From positions 1 through 26,653 of the forward strand of contig CAZOTZ010000014.1 of the NCBI GenBank assembly GCA_964582875.1: a stretch of DNA of 26,653 nt, given 5' to 3'. The position numbers were made by a program, and so were the translations under genes. The stretch comes from JAADDV01 sp964582875. Its GTDB lineage: Bacteria; Aquificota; Aquificia; Aquificales; Hydrogenothermaceae. Below, piece after piece: positions 1-7,281 of the stretch; within the stretch, counting starts at the first letter, position 1; each line of letters opens with the position of its first letter. The notes beneath the pieces are model-generated. The model made no database searches, was not told where the DNA came from, and saw only the letters and a program-made list of their open reading frames with translations.

Positions 1-59
1 CAGCGCCTATGATACTGGCTGCGCGAGCGGTCGGGAAAGTTGGTCGGTGCCAGGGGCTT
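1..59 (+). rRNA. rrf: 5S ribosomal RNA, 3' half (truncated by window edge)
   Basis: The first ~59 bases are GC-rich in an otherwise AT-rich window and read like the 3' half of bacterial 5S rRNA. AGCGCC-TATGATACTG corresponds to the usual AGCGCCGATGGTACTG; then follow a short GC hairpin, GTCGGGAAAGTTGGTCG (usual GTGGGAGAGTAGGTCG) and the closing strand TGCCAGGGGCTT, which would pair with the 5' end outside the window. About 60 of ~120 nt are present. It is probably the end of an rRNA operon entering from the left. The exact 3' end is uncertain by 1-2 bases. The neighbouring minus-strand gene has its TAA at 58-60, so RNA gene and CDS touch or overlap tail to tail. Confidence 0.85.
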
Positions 60-732
60 ATCTATATCTATATATCTCTACTTCTCCTATTCTTATCTTT
101 ATTTCCATCTTATACGGATATAGGTTTCCATTTCTTATGTAAACTTTCCATTCTCCTGTTGGTTTTATTAAACCTTCCACATTTACTTTGGCTGTTATTC
201 TTATAATTTTATCTTTATCTGTTTTGGTAATTCTGTATTTAACGTCTTGAAGTTTACCGTTAAAAAACACTTTTATCTTTTTTTCTTGGGGACTTTTTTC
301 TTTGAAGATATATAAACCTGCGGTGAATGCGTCAAAAAACTCTTTCTTTCCTATATTTATTTTTTTAATTTCCTCTTTTTTATTTTTGATTTTTTTGTAT
401 AGAACTTCATTTTTGTTGAAAATGTACTGGTGGATTATTTTTAGATTTCTTTCTTTTTGAAAGAAAAAGAATTTTTCTGGTTTATAGTCTAAACTGGCTA
501 TTGATTTTCCTTTATATTCAATATCTTTTAACAGTTTCACTATTCCTGTTGTTTTAGCTTCAGCATATGAAAAGATTTTTCCGTTTTTTATTTTGTATTC
601 AATACAAAGTTTCCCAACTTCAATAAATAGATATCTAACTTTATAGCAGACTTCAGAGCTATAAGAAAATTTGACTATTGTAAAAAATGCTATAACTATA
701 GCTATATAACTATTTATTTTAAATATTTTCAA
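58..732 (-). CDS. DUF3108 family exported protein
   Basis: Protein of about 224 residues resembling the DUF3108 family, of unknown biochemical function. It starts with a typical signal peptide: a Lys-containing n-region, the hydrophobic stretch IAIVIAFFTIV and a small-residue region SYSS before EVCYKV. The mature part is a Lys-rich beta-type domain with the family hallmarks: an opening YKVRYLFIEVGK, a DAFTAGLY segment near the middle and a final strand ending EIYRYR. Start choice: an in-frame ATG lies at 774 but has no good ribosome site and gives a long n-region. TTG at 732-730 follows AAAGGA by about 7 nt and gives MKIFKINSYIAIV, so I prefer it. Periplasmic or envelope-bound role inferred. 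The stop codon abuts the 5S rRNA end. Confidence 0.8.
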   Translation of the reverse strand: MKIFKINSYIAIVIAFFTIVKFSYSSEVCYKVRYLFIEVGKLCIEYKIKNGKIFSYAEAKTTGIVKLLKDIEYKGKSIASLDYKPEKFFFFQKERNLKIIHQYIFNKNEVLYKKIKNKKEEIKKINIGKKEFFDAFTAGLYIFKEKSPQEKKIKVFFNGKLQDVKYRITKTDKDKIIRITAKVNVEGLIKPTGEWKVYIRNGNLYPYKMEIKIRIGEVEIYRYR

Positions 733-735
733 GCT

Positions 736-763
736 TTGTCCTTTGAAAAGCTTGTTATATAAT
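736..763 (+). promoter_or_regulatory. Candidate promoter for the KamA-like gene
   Basis: TTGTCC (736-741), a 16-nt spacer and a perfect TATAAT (758-763), giving a leader of about 55 nt to the ATG at 825. It overlaps an inverted repeat, CAAGCTT (730-736) and AAGCTTG (748-754), that could be an operator or chance. It lies in non-coding DNA only if the DUF3108 gene starts at 732. Confidence 0.4.
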
Positions 764-824
764 ATTTTTCCCATACATTCTTATATGTCTTTATTTTTAT
801 TTTCTCTTTGGAGGTGTTTCACGA

Positions 825-2138
825 ATGCAGTACAAAGTATACACTGCTAATTCTTATAAATCTATACCACAGGTTGAAAAGTATCTGTCAGATGAGGAGA
901 AGTTTGATATAGATGTGGTTTCTAAAGTTTTTCCTTTTAAGGTAAATAACTATGTTATAGATAAGTTAATTAACTGGGAAAATCCCCTTGAAGACCCAAT
1001 TTTTAGATTGACATTCCCCCAGAAAGGAATGTTAAAAGAAGAAGATTATAATAGGATTGCTTCTCTTATACAGTCTGGAGCTTCTGATAAAGAAATAAGA
1101 AAGGTTGCTAATGAAATAAGAATGAAACTGAATCCTCATCCTGCAGGCCAAAAATACAATGTTCCGGAAATTGATGGCTATAAGCTACATGGGGCACAAC
1201 ATAAGTACAAAGAAACCATTTTGTTTTTCCCTAAGCAGGGTCAGACCTGTCATGCTTACTGTTCTTTCTGTTTTAGATGGCCCCAATTCGTTGGTATTGA
1301 TGAGTTAAAGTTTGCTATGAAAGAGGTGGATATTTTAATTGAATATATAAAAGCCCATCCAGAGATAACAGACCTACTTTTTACCGGTGGAGACCCTATG
1401 ATAATGAAAGCTAAAATTTTTAAACAGTATATAGAACCTATACTTGAGGCGGATATACCACATTTAAAGACAATCAGGATAGGTTCAAAATCTCTTGGTT
1501 TCTGGCCTTATAAGTTTTTAACTGATGATGATGCCCAGGAAATGTTGGATTTATTTAAAAAGATTGTGGATAAAGGTTATCATCTTGCTTTTATGGCTCA
1601 TTTTAATCATTATAGAGAGCTTGAAACAGATGAAGTTCAAGAGGCTATACATAAGATTAGAGAAACAGGAGCTGTTATAAGAACACAATCTCCAATTCTC
1701 AGGCATATAAATGATAGTTCTGAAGTCTGGGCTACAATGTGGAAGAAACAGGTTGATTTAGGTCTTGTTCCTTACTATATGTTCATGGCAAGGGATACAG
1801 GGGCACAACACTACTTTGGAGTACCTCTTGTAAAAGCCTGGGAGATTTTCAGGGATGCTTATAAAAGTGTTAGTGGCCTTGCGAGAACTGTTAAAGGACC
1901 ATCTATGTCTGCGACACCTGGGAAAATCAGAATTCTTGGTGTAACAACGATAAACGGTAAGAAATACATCGTTTTAGATTTTCTACAGGGAAGAAATCCT
2001 GACTGGGTTGGGAAACCTTTCTTTGCCAAGTATGATGAAAATGCAATGTGGATAGATGAATTAGAACCTGCTTTTTCTGATAGATTTTTCTTTGAAGATG
2101 AGCTTGAGAGAATCCTGAAAAAAGAAAAAGCTGCTTAG
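825..2138 (+). CDS. Lysine 2,3-aminomutase-like radical SAM protein
   Basis: Radical SAM enzyme of the KamA/EpmB group (437 aa), which uses a [4Fe-4S] cluster, SAM and PLP to move an amino group. The cluster motif is C142-HAY-C146-SF-C149, followed by TGGD at 187-190 for SAM. The likely PLP lysine is K367 in ATPGK. D324 in RDTGAQHY corresponds to a conserved substrate-side Asp of KamA. The rest departs from true lysine 2,3-aminomutase: the three radical SAM cysteines are its only cysteines, so the C-terminal zinc cysteines are absent, and the DAPGGGGK region reads GPSMSATPGK. Substrate is therefore open: lysine, glutamate, another amino acid or EF-P lysylation. No ablB, efp or epmA is in view. 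GGAGGTG precedes the ATG. It overlaps rsmE tail to tail by 4 nt. Confidence 0.88.
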   Translation: MQYKVYTANSYKSIPQVEKYLSDEEKFDIDVVSKVFPFKVNNYVIDKLINWENPLEDPIFRLTFPQKGMLKEEDYNRIASLIQSGASDKEIRKVANEIRMKLNPHPAGQKYNVPEIDGYKLHGAQHKYKETILFFPKQGQTCHAYCSFCFRWPQFVGIDELKFAMKEVDILIEYIKAHPEITDLLFTGGDPMIMKAKIFKQYIEPILEADIPHLKTIRIGSKSLGFWPYKFLTDDDAQEMLDLFKKIVDKGYHLAFMAHFNHYRELETDEVQEAIHKIRETGAVIRTQSPILRHINDSSEVWATMWKKQVDLGLVPYYMFMARDTGAQHYFGVPLVKAWEIFRDAYKSVSGLARTVKGPSMSATPGKIRILGVTTINGKKYIVLDFLQGRNPDWVGKPFFAKYDENAMWIDELEPAFSDRFFFEDELERILKKEKAA

Positions 2139-2839
2139 TCAAAAATAAATCTTACCTGACAGACCGCTGTTATAACAGCGGTCTCCATTCTTAATATGTT
2201 TTTTCCTAAAGAGATTGTTTCAAATCCTAAAGTTTTTAATTTCAAGATTTCTTCTTGTGTTAATCCACCTTCAGCACCTATTAGTAAATCTATCTTTTCT
2301 CCTTTTTTTCCAAAGTACTCTTTTAATTTTTTTTCCTTCTCTTTTTCATAAAAAACGAATCTGTATTCTCCTTCAGGTTTTATATTGTCTATCTTTATAG
2401 GTTTTTCTATTTTTAGTGGAAATAGTCTTTTACATTGTTTTATAGAGTTAAGTGCTATCTTTTCCCATTTTTTTGATTTTTTTAATATGTCTTTTTCTTT
2501 TACTGCTGTGTATTTTGATATAACTGGAATAAGTGAATAAACTCCAAGTTCAGATATACTTTCAATTAAATCATCAACTTTTGAAAGGTGGTTAGGCATG
2601 CATAAATAAAGGTTTATTTTCAGTTTTTCTTCTTCCTGCACGACTTTTTCTAAAACAACTCCTTTTATATATTTTTTCTGAATATCTGTAATTTTTGCTT
2701 TGTATACATTTCCCTGAAGGTCGTTAATTTCAACTGTACTTCCTACTCTTACTCTTCTAACTTTTGCGTGGTGATATTCATCTCCTTCTATAAAGATGTA
2801 TCCATTTTCTTCTTTTCCTATAAATCTTGGAATTGCCAT
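2135..2839 (-). CDS. rsmE: 16S rRNA m3U1498 methyltransferase RsmE
   Basis: SPOUT-class methyltransferase (234 aa) that methylates N3 of U1498 in 16S rRNA with SAM. An N-terminal PUA-like barrel (about 1-70, with the typical HHAKVRRVRVG) precedes the trefoil-knot domain. The knot carries GAEGG (188-192, usual GPEGG), LGKNILRMETA (211-221, usual LGxRILRxETA) and a helical tail. Length is normal for the family. It is the last gene of a minus-strand operon, starting 2 nt after the transporter permease stop. The codons for ETAVITAV form a perfect 24-bp palindrome (2161-2184). Its stop overlaps that of the KamA-like gene. Confidence 0.95.
   Translation of the reverse strand: MAIPRFIGKEENGYIFIEGDEYHHAKVRRVRVGSTVEINDLQGNVYKAKITDIQKKYIKGVVLEKVVQEEEKLKINLYLCMPNHLSKVDDLIESISELGVYSLIPVISKYTAVKEKDILKKSKKWEKIALNSIKQCKRLFPLKIEKPIKIDNIKPEGEYRFVFYEKEKEKKLKEYFGKKGEKIDLLIGAEGGLTQEEILKLKTLGFETISLGKNILRMETAVITAVCQVRFIFD
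2161..2184. repeat. Perfect 24-bp palindrome inside rsmE
   Basis: AGACCGCTGTTA is followed immediately by its exact reverse complement. As RNA on either strand this gives a 10-bp GC-rich stem with a four-base loop. It starts 22 nt after the stop of the plus-strand KamA-like gene and lies about 25 nt before the rsmE stop. No uninterrupted U-run follows directly on either strand, so it is not a textbook intrinsic terminator. It may block or stabilise the two convergent transcripts. Confidence 0.9.
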
Positions 2840-2841
2840 TT

Positions 2842-3651
2842 TTAACCTGCTCTTAAAATATTTTTTCCAGTAACTGTAAGGAAGAAGAAAAGTCCATAAA
2901 TTAAAACTATTGTTGCTCCAGATGGAAGGTTATACTGGTAAGATAGAAAAATTCCAGCCAAAACAATCAGAACGCTTATTATAACTGAAGAGGTAATGAT
3001 TTTTTTATAATGCCAGAATATCTGTGAGGATGTTGCAGCTGGTAGTATTACCATCGCTGATGCAAGTATCACACCAACGAGTTTAACTGCAAGAACTGTT
3101 GCTACAGCCATTATCAGTATTAGAGTGTAGTAATAAAAGGAAGTGTTTATTCCTGAACTAAATGCAACTTCTTCATTATAACAACAGAAGAGAATTTTTT
3201 GAAAAAATATACCTAAAAATATAAATACAACTGTTGTAAATAATGCTAATGTGTATATATCTTCCTTTGTGATTGTCAGGATATTCCCAAATAGAAATGT
3301 AAAAAGGTCTGATGTGTAGTTAGGTGTTAATGTTAAAAATATCACACCTAAAGCCATTGATATGGAAAATAATATACCTATAGATACGTCTTCATGGATA
3401 TTTCCTTTTTTGCTTATGTACCCTATAAGTAAACCTGTGATTACAGCAAATAAAAGACCTAAGGATATAGGAGATATACCTAAATAAACTCCTAATGCTA
3501 ATCCTCCAAATGTTGCATGGGAAATTCCAACATTTATGAATGACCAGTTTTTTATGTTTACAAAAAGGGATAAAACAGACAGTAAAACAGCAAGTATAAT
3601 TCCCCCTATAATAGCATTTTGCATAAATGGAATGCTAAGGACTTCTAACAT
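2842..3651 (-). CDS. ABC metal transporter permease (ZnuB/MntB type)
   Basis: Polytopic membrane protein (269 aa) of the ABC-3 family that imports Zn, Mn or Fe. It has about eight hydrophobic segments and the family signatures SHATFGGLALGVYLG near residues 44-58 and KLVGVILASAMVILPAATSSQ near 185-205. Its start overlaps the ATPase gene by 7 nt, indicating translational coupling. No periplasmic substrate-binding protein is encoded next to it, although these permeases normally need one, so the partner must be elsewhere. The metal cannot be decided from the permease alone. Zinc is the most common substrate of this subfamily; iron or manganese are possible. Confidence 0.9.
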   Translation of the reverse strand: MLEVLSIPFMQNAIIGGIILAVLLSVLSLFVNIKNWSFINVGISHATFGGLALGVYLGISPISLGLLFAVITGLLIGYISKKGNIHEDVSIGILFSISMALGVIFLTLTPNYTSDLFTFLFGNILTITKEDIYTLALFTTVVFIFLGIFFQKILFCCYNEEVAFSSGINTSFYYYTLILIMAVATVLAVKLVGVILASAMVILPAATSSQIFWHYKKIITSSVIISVLIVLAGIFLSYQYNLPSGATIVLIYGLFFFLTVTGKNILRAG

Positions 3652-4427
3652 TTCTTTTCCCCGATTTTAAATCTGAAATGTTCGCAGGCTACACATTCTT
3701 CTGAGTGGATAATAAGCTCCATCTCTGAACCGTAAAGTTTTTTCAGTATATCTTTATGGAAAAATTCTTTAGGATGTCCATAAAAATGTAAATATCTGTT
3801 TAAACCGGCTATTTTGTCTACAAATTTTGCGCTACTTCCTATGTCATGGGTTACCATAACTATTGTCATTCCTTCCTGTTTTAGCTGTTTCAGGAATTCA
3901 TAAAAACTTTCCTGTGCAAGAACATCAATTCCTGTAGCAGGTTCGTCTAAAAATATTATCTTAGGTTCGGAAACTAAAACCCTTGCTATTGATACCCTTT
4001 GTTGTTGACCACCAGATAAACTTCCGTAATGTTTATCTTTAAACCCAATCATACCAACTTTATCAAGGTATTCAAGGGCTTTTTCTATCTTTTTCTTTTT
4101 AGGTAGTTTAGTATTAACAAGACCAAAAAGAACAACGTCTAAGGCTGAGACAGGAAATTTTTTTGGTGTACTGCTTTTTTGAGGAAGATAGCCTATTTTT
4201 CCTGTTTTAATTGCCTCTCTTGGTTCTTTTCCTAACAGTCTAACGTATCCTGAAGAAGGTTTTACAAAACCAAGACATGTTTTTACAAAAGTTGTTTTTC
4301 CTCCACCGTTGGGCCCTACAATTGCCACAACTTCACCTTCATTTACAGATAGGTTTATATTTTCCAGTATTGTAGAGTTCCCTATTTTTACTGTTAAGTC
4401 TTTTACTTGAAGAATTTGATTTTCCAA
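3645..4427 (-). CDS. ABC metal transporter ATP-binding protein (ZnuC type)
   Basis: Cytoplasmic ATPase (260 aa) that drives the adjacent permease. Complete motifs: Walker A GPNGGGKTT (38-46), Q-loop LPQKS (81-85), signature LSGGQ (137-141), Walker B with D161-E162, and switch H194 in VTHD. An unusual C-terminal tail after the fold holds H241, C245, C248, H250 and C260, a spacing that could bind a metal ion; metal sensing by this tail is my inference. It starts 19 nt after the queA stop and overlaps the permease by 7 nt. Placement between queA and the permease suggests constitutive co-expression with tRNA-modification genes rather than a dedicated metal operon. Confidence 0.92.
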   Translation of the reverse strand: MENQILQVKDLTVKIGNSTILENINLSVNEGEVVAIVGPNGGGKTTFVKTCLGFVKPSSGYVRLLGKEPREAIKTGKIGYLPQKSSTPKKFPVSALDVVLFGLVNTKLPKKKKIEKALEYLDKVGMIGFKDKHYGSLSGGQQQRVSIARVLVSEPKIIFLDEPATGIDVLAQESFYEFLKQLKQEGMTIVMVTHDIGSSAKFVDKIAGLNRYLHFYGHPKEFFHKDILKKLYGSEMELIIHSEECVACEHFRFKIGEKKC

Positions 4428-4446
4428 TGTTCTTTCACCTTTAACA

Positions 4447-5460
4447 CTATTTTATAAACATTGCGTCTCCATAAGAAAAAAACCTGTATCTTTTTTCTAT
4501 AGCTTCTGTGTATGCTTTCAGTATGAAGTCTCTTCCTGCAAAGGCTGATACAAGTAGAAGAAGGGTTGATTTTGGAAGATGAAAGTTTGTGATAAGGGCA
4601 TCTACTATTTTGAATTTATAAGGGGGGTATATGAATATATCGCTAAAACCTTCTGTTTTTAGTGTTTGGGCATAAGTTTCTAAAGCTCTAACTACAGTTG
4701 TTCCAACAGCAATAACTCTTTTTTTTCTCTTTTTTGTTTCTTCTATACTTTCAAGGGTTTCTTCAGGTATATGATAGTACTCTTCATGCATTTTATGTTT
4801 TGTAATATCTTCTACTTTTATAGGTCTAAACGTACCGAGTCCTACATGGAGGGTTATAAAGGATTTTTTTACTCCTTTGTTTTCAAGTTCTTCTAAAAGT
4901 CTTTCTGTAAAGTGTAGTCCTGCTGTTGGAGATGCTACAGCTCCTTCTCTTTTTGCAAAAACTGTCTGGTATAGGCTTTTATCTTTTTCTTCATCTTCCC
5001 TCTCTATGTAAGGTGGGAGTGGAATGTGTCCGTACTTCTGTATAAGCTCTTTTATGTTTTTCCCTATAAGTTCTACTGTAGCTTTTCCTTCTTCATGCTT
5101 TTCAAGTAGTTTTACGTGGAAATCTTCTGATATTATTACTTCTTGACCTTCTTTTAATCTTTTAATGTTTTTAATAAGAGCTTCCCATATATTTTCTTCA
5201 ACAGGTCTGAGTAAAAATATCTCTATCTTTGCTCCTGTTTTTTTATATCCTATTAGTCTTGCAGGTATAACTTTGGTATCGTTGAGAACTAAAAGGTCTC
5301 CTTTTTCTAAATAGTTTTTTATTTCTTTAAATATTTTGTGTTCAATGACCTTTTTTTCTTTATCTAATATCATTAACCGGCATTCATCCCGTGGTTCAAC
5401 AGGGTATTTTGCTATAAGTTCCTTGGGAAGATTGTAATCAAAATCAGAAAGTTTCAGCAT
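4447..5460 (-). CDS. queA: S-adenosylmethionine:tRNA ribosyltransferase-isomerase QueA
   Basis: 337-residue enzyme that transfers and isomerises the ribosyl moiety of SAM onto preQ1 in tRNA, forming epoxyqueuosine. Family landmarks: MLKLSDFDYNLPKELIA at the start, DRLLVL-like DECRLMIL, NDTKVIPARLIG, GAVASPTAGLHFT, HVGLGTFRPI and a LITNFHLPKSTLLLLVSAF end. Start: ATG at 5460 preceded by AAGGAG. A longer reading frame back to 5517 would add residues with no family match and would overlap the DUF2905 gene. It begins 7 nt downstream of the DUF2905 stop, so the two are probably co-transcribed. No other queuosine gene is in the window. Confidence 0.96.
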   Translation of the reverse strand: MLKLSDFDYNLPKELIAKYPVEPRDECRLMILDKEKKVIEHKIFKEIKNYLEKGDLLVLNDTKVIPARLIGYKKTGAKIEIFLLRPVEENIWEALIKNIKRLKEGQEVIISEDFHVKLLEKHEEGKATVELIGKNIKELIQKYGHIPLPPYIEREDEEKDKSLYQTVFAKREGAVASPTAGLHFTERLLEELENKGVKKSFITLHVGLGTFRPIKVEDITKHKMHEEYYHIPEETLESIEETKKRKKRVIAVGTTVVRALETYAQTLKTEGFSDIFIYPPYKFKIVDALITNFHLPKSTLLLLVSAFAGRDFILKAYTEAIEKRYRFFSYGDAMFIK

Positions 5461-5467
5461 TTTCTCC

Positions 5468-5692
5468 TTATTTTGATAGTTTTGATATAAGTATAAAAAT
5501 AGCAGATAGTAAGACACTTAGTAAAATTGATGTTGCTAAAGGGAAGTAGAATACAAAATTATCTTTTTTTATGTATATATCCCCAGGAAGTTTTCCAGGA
5601 CCAAAAGGTAGTTTTTCAAAAAACAGAATAACCAATCCCATAAACGCTATTACAAGTCCAATAAAGATAAGTGTTTTTCCTATACTTTCCAT
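5468..5692 (-). CDS. DUF2905 small membrane protein
   Basis: 74-residue protein with two hydrophobic segments (about residues 6-24 and 48-70) around a loop holding the DUF2905 hallmark LPFGPGKLPGDIYIKKDNF. Family function is unknown. Start: ATG at 5692, because the family begins at MESIGKTLIFIGL; the frame stays open to 5755 but those residues are not conserved. It appears to be the first gene of the minus-strand operon leading into queA, the metal transporter and rsmE, so its promoter should lie in the ~100-bp divergent region shared with trpE. Confidence 0.88.
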   Translation of the reverse strand: MESIGKTLIFIGLVIAFMGLVILFFEKLPFGPGKLPGDIYIKKDNFVFYFPLATSILLSVLLSAIFILISKLSK

Positions 5693-5741
5693 TTTTAACC
5701 TTAGTCTGAATTTATTTTTTGTATATTTTAAAATATTTCTG

Positions 5742-5772
5742 TGGCTTAAAATCACAACTATTAGTTTATAAT
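5742..5772 (+). promoter_or_regulatory. Candidate trpE promoter
   Basis: A perfect TATAAT at 5767-5772 lies 21 nt before the trpE ATG. Upstream, TGGCTT (5742-5747) could be a weak -35 with a long 19-nt spacer. I see no leader peptide rich in Trp and no attenuator hairpin, so trp attenuation is not supported here. The same 101-bp gap must also hold the promoter of the DUF2905 operon on the other strand; no good match was found for it. Confidence 0.42.
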
Positions 5773-5793
5773 AGAATAAAAAAGGTTGAAAAA

Positions 5794-7281
5794 ATGTCTG
5801 TAAATTTATCTTTAGATGAGTTTAAAAAACTTTCGCAGAAGTATAATGTTATACCTGTTTTCAAGGAGATTTTGTCTGATATAGATACACCTCTTTCTGT
5901 TTTTTTAAAAGTTTCATCACCAGACAGATTTAATTTTCTTTTTGAAAGTGTAGAGCAAGGGGAAAACATAGGTAGATATTCTTTTATTGGTTCTTCTTTG
6001 CCTGTTTATATAAAAACAAAAAAGGATTTTGTGGAGTTTTACGATAACGGAAAGGTTGATTGTAAAAAAACTTCTGACCCAATAGGTGAACTTAAAGCTT
6101 TAGTTGAAGATTTTAGACCTGCAAAAATAGATGGTCTTCCTCCTTTCTGGGGAGGGTTTGTTGGATACTTAGCTTATGATGTAATCCATTTCTATGAACC
6201 TGTTCCTGATGAAAAACCAGATAAGCTTAAACTTCCTGATATGTACTTTTTTCTGAGTGATGAGGTTGTAGTTTTTGACAATGTAAATAATTCTATAAAG
6301 ATTATTGTGTCTTCTATTGTTGATGGAGAAGTATCTGTTGAGGATAAGTATAAAGAAGCTATAAACAGAATAAATCAGATAGAGGAAAAACTCTCAAAGG
6401 AAATCAAGATAGAAAGGCTTTCTGTAAAAAATGTAAAGGATGTAAATATAGAAAAATGGAAGTCTAATTTTAATAAGGAAGATTTTCTTAAAGCTGTTGA
6501 AAAGTGTAAACATTACATAAGGGAAGGGGATATTATTCAGGTTGTTATATCCCAGAGATTTTCTAAGAAACTTAAAACTAACCCTATAAATGTTTACCGT
6601 TCTGTAAGGGCTATAAATCCTTCTCCTTACCTTTTTTATCTTGATTTAAGGGACATTAAGCTTATTGGTTCTTCTCCTGAAATACTTGTTTCTGTTCAAA
6701 ATGGAAGAATTCTTACAAAACCTATTGCTGGAACAAGACCAAGGGGAAAAACAGAAGAAGAAGATAGACTCTTAAAAGAAGAACTTCTAAGTGATGAAAA
6801 GGAAAGGGCTGAACATTTAATGCTTGTAGACCTTGCAAGGAATGATGTTGGAAAGGTTGCAAGAAAAGGCTCTGTTAATGTGGACAGATTTATGTATATA
6901 GAAAATTACTCCCATGTTATGCATATCGTTTCAGATGTTTCTGGGGAGTTGAAAGAAGGACTTCATCCTTTAGATGTATTAAAGTCTGTATTCCCTGTTG
7001 GAACTGTGAGTGGGGCTCCTAAAGTTAGGGCTATGCAGATAATAGAGGAAGTTGAACCTGACAAAAGGGGACCTTATGCTGGTGCTGTAGGTTATGTGTC
7101 TTTTGATGGGAATATAGATACTGCTATAGCTATAAGAACAGCTGTAGTCCAGAAAGATAACATTTACATCCAGGCTGGAGCAGGAATAGTTGCAGACTCT
7201 GTTCCTGAGAAGGAGTATCAGGAAACTGTAAATAAAGCAAAAGCTATGATAAAGGCTGTTGAGATAGCTGAGCAGTCTTAA
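5794..7281 (+). CDS. trpE: Anthranilate synthase component I TrpE
   Basis: 495-residue chorismate-utilising enzyme making anthranilate, the first step of tryptophan synthesis. The N-terminal regulatory domain carries the LFES variant (49-52) of the LLES motif that binds feedback tryptophan. The catalytic domain has PSPYLFYLD, KPIAGTRPRG, HLMLVDLARNDVG, the block around SHVMHIVSDVSG, and FPVGTVSGAPKVRAM with GPYAGAVGY near the end. Start: ATG at 5794 with an AAGGTTG site; an in-frame ATG at 5719 would run through the promoter. The glutamine amidotransferase subunit (trpG) and other trp genes are not adjacent, as is common in Aquificota. Its stop overlaps the convergent gene by 4 nt. Confidence 0.96.
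   Translation: MSVNLSLDEFKKLSQKYNVIPVFKEILSDIDTPLSVFLKVSSPDRFNFLFESVEQGENIGRYSFIGSSLPVYIKTKKDFVEFYDNGKVDCKKTSDPIGELKALVEDFRPAKIDGLPPFWGGFVGYLAYDVIHFYEPVPDEKPDKLKLPDMYFFLSDEVVVFDNVNNSIKIIVSSIVDGEVSVEDKYKEAINRINQIEEKLSKEIKIERLSVKNVKDVNIEKWKSNFNKEDFLKAVEKCKHYIREGDIIQVVISQRFSKKLKTNPINVYRSVRAINPSPYLFYLDLRDIKLIGSSPEILVSVQNGRILTKPIAGTRPRGKTEEEDRLLKEELLSDEKERAEHLMLVDLARNDVGKVARKGSVNVDRFMYIENYSHVMHIVSDVSGELKEGLHPLDVLKSVFPVGTVSGAPKVRAMQIIEEVEPDKRGPYAGAVGYVSFDGNIDTAIAIRTAVVQKDNIYIQAGAGIVADSVPEKEYQETVNKAKAMIKAVEIAEQS

Noticed and set aside
5461..5517. N-terminal extension of QueA to 5517
   Set aside because: The extra 19 residues do not fit the family, overlap DUF2905, and the ATG at 5460 has a good AAGGAG site.
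5719..5793. Longer trpE reading frame
   Set aside because: It would cover the TATAAT box; the ATG at 5794 matches the usual TrpE N-terminus.
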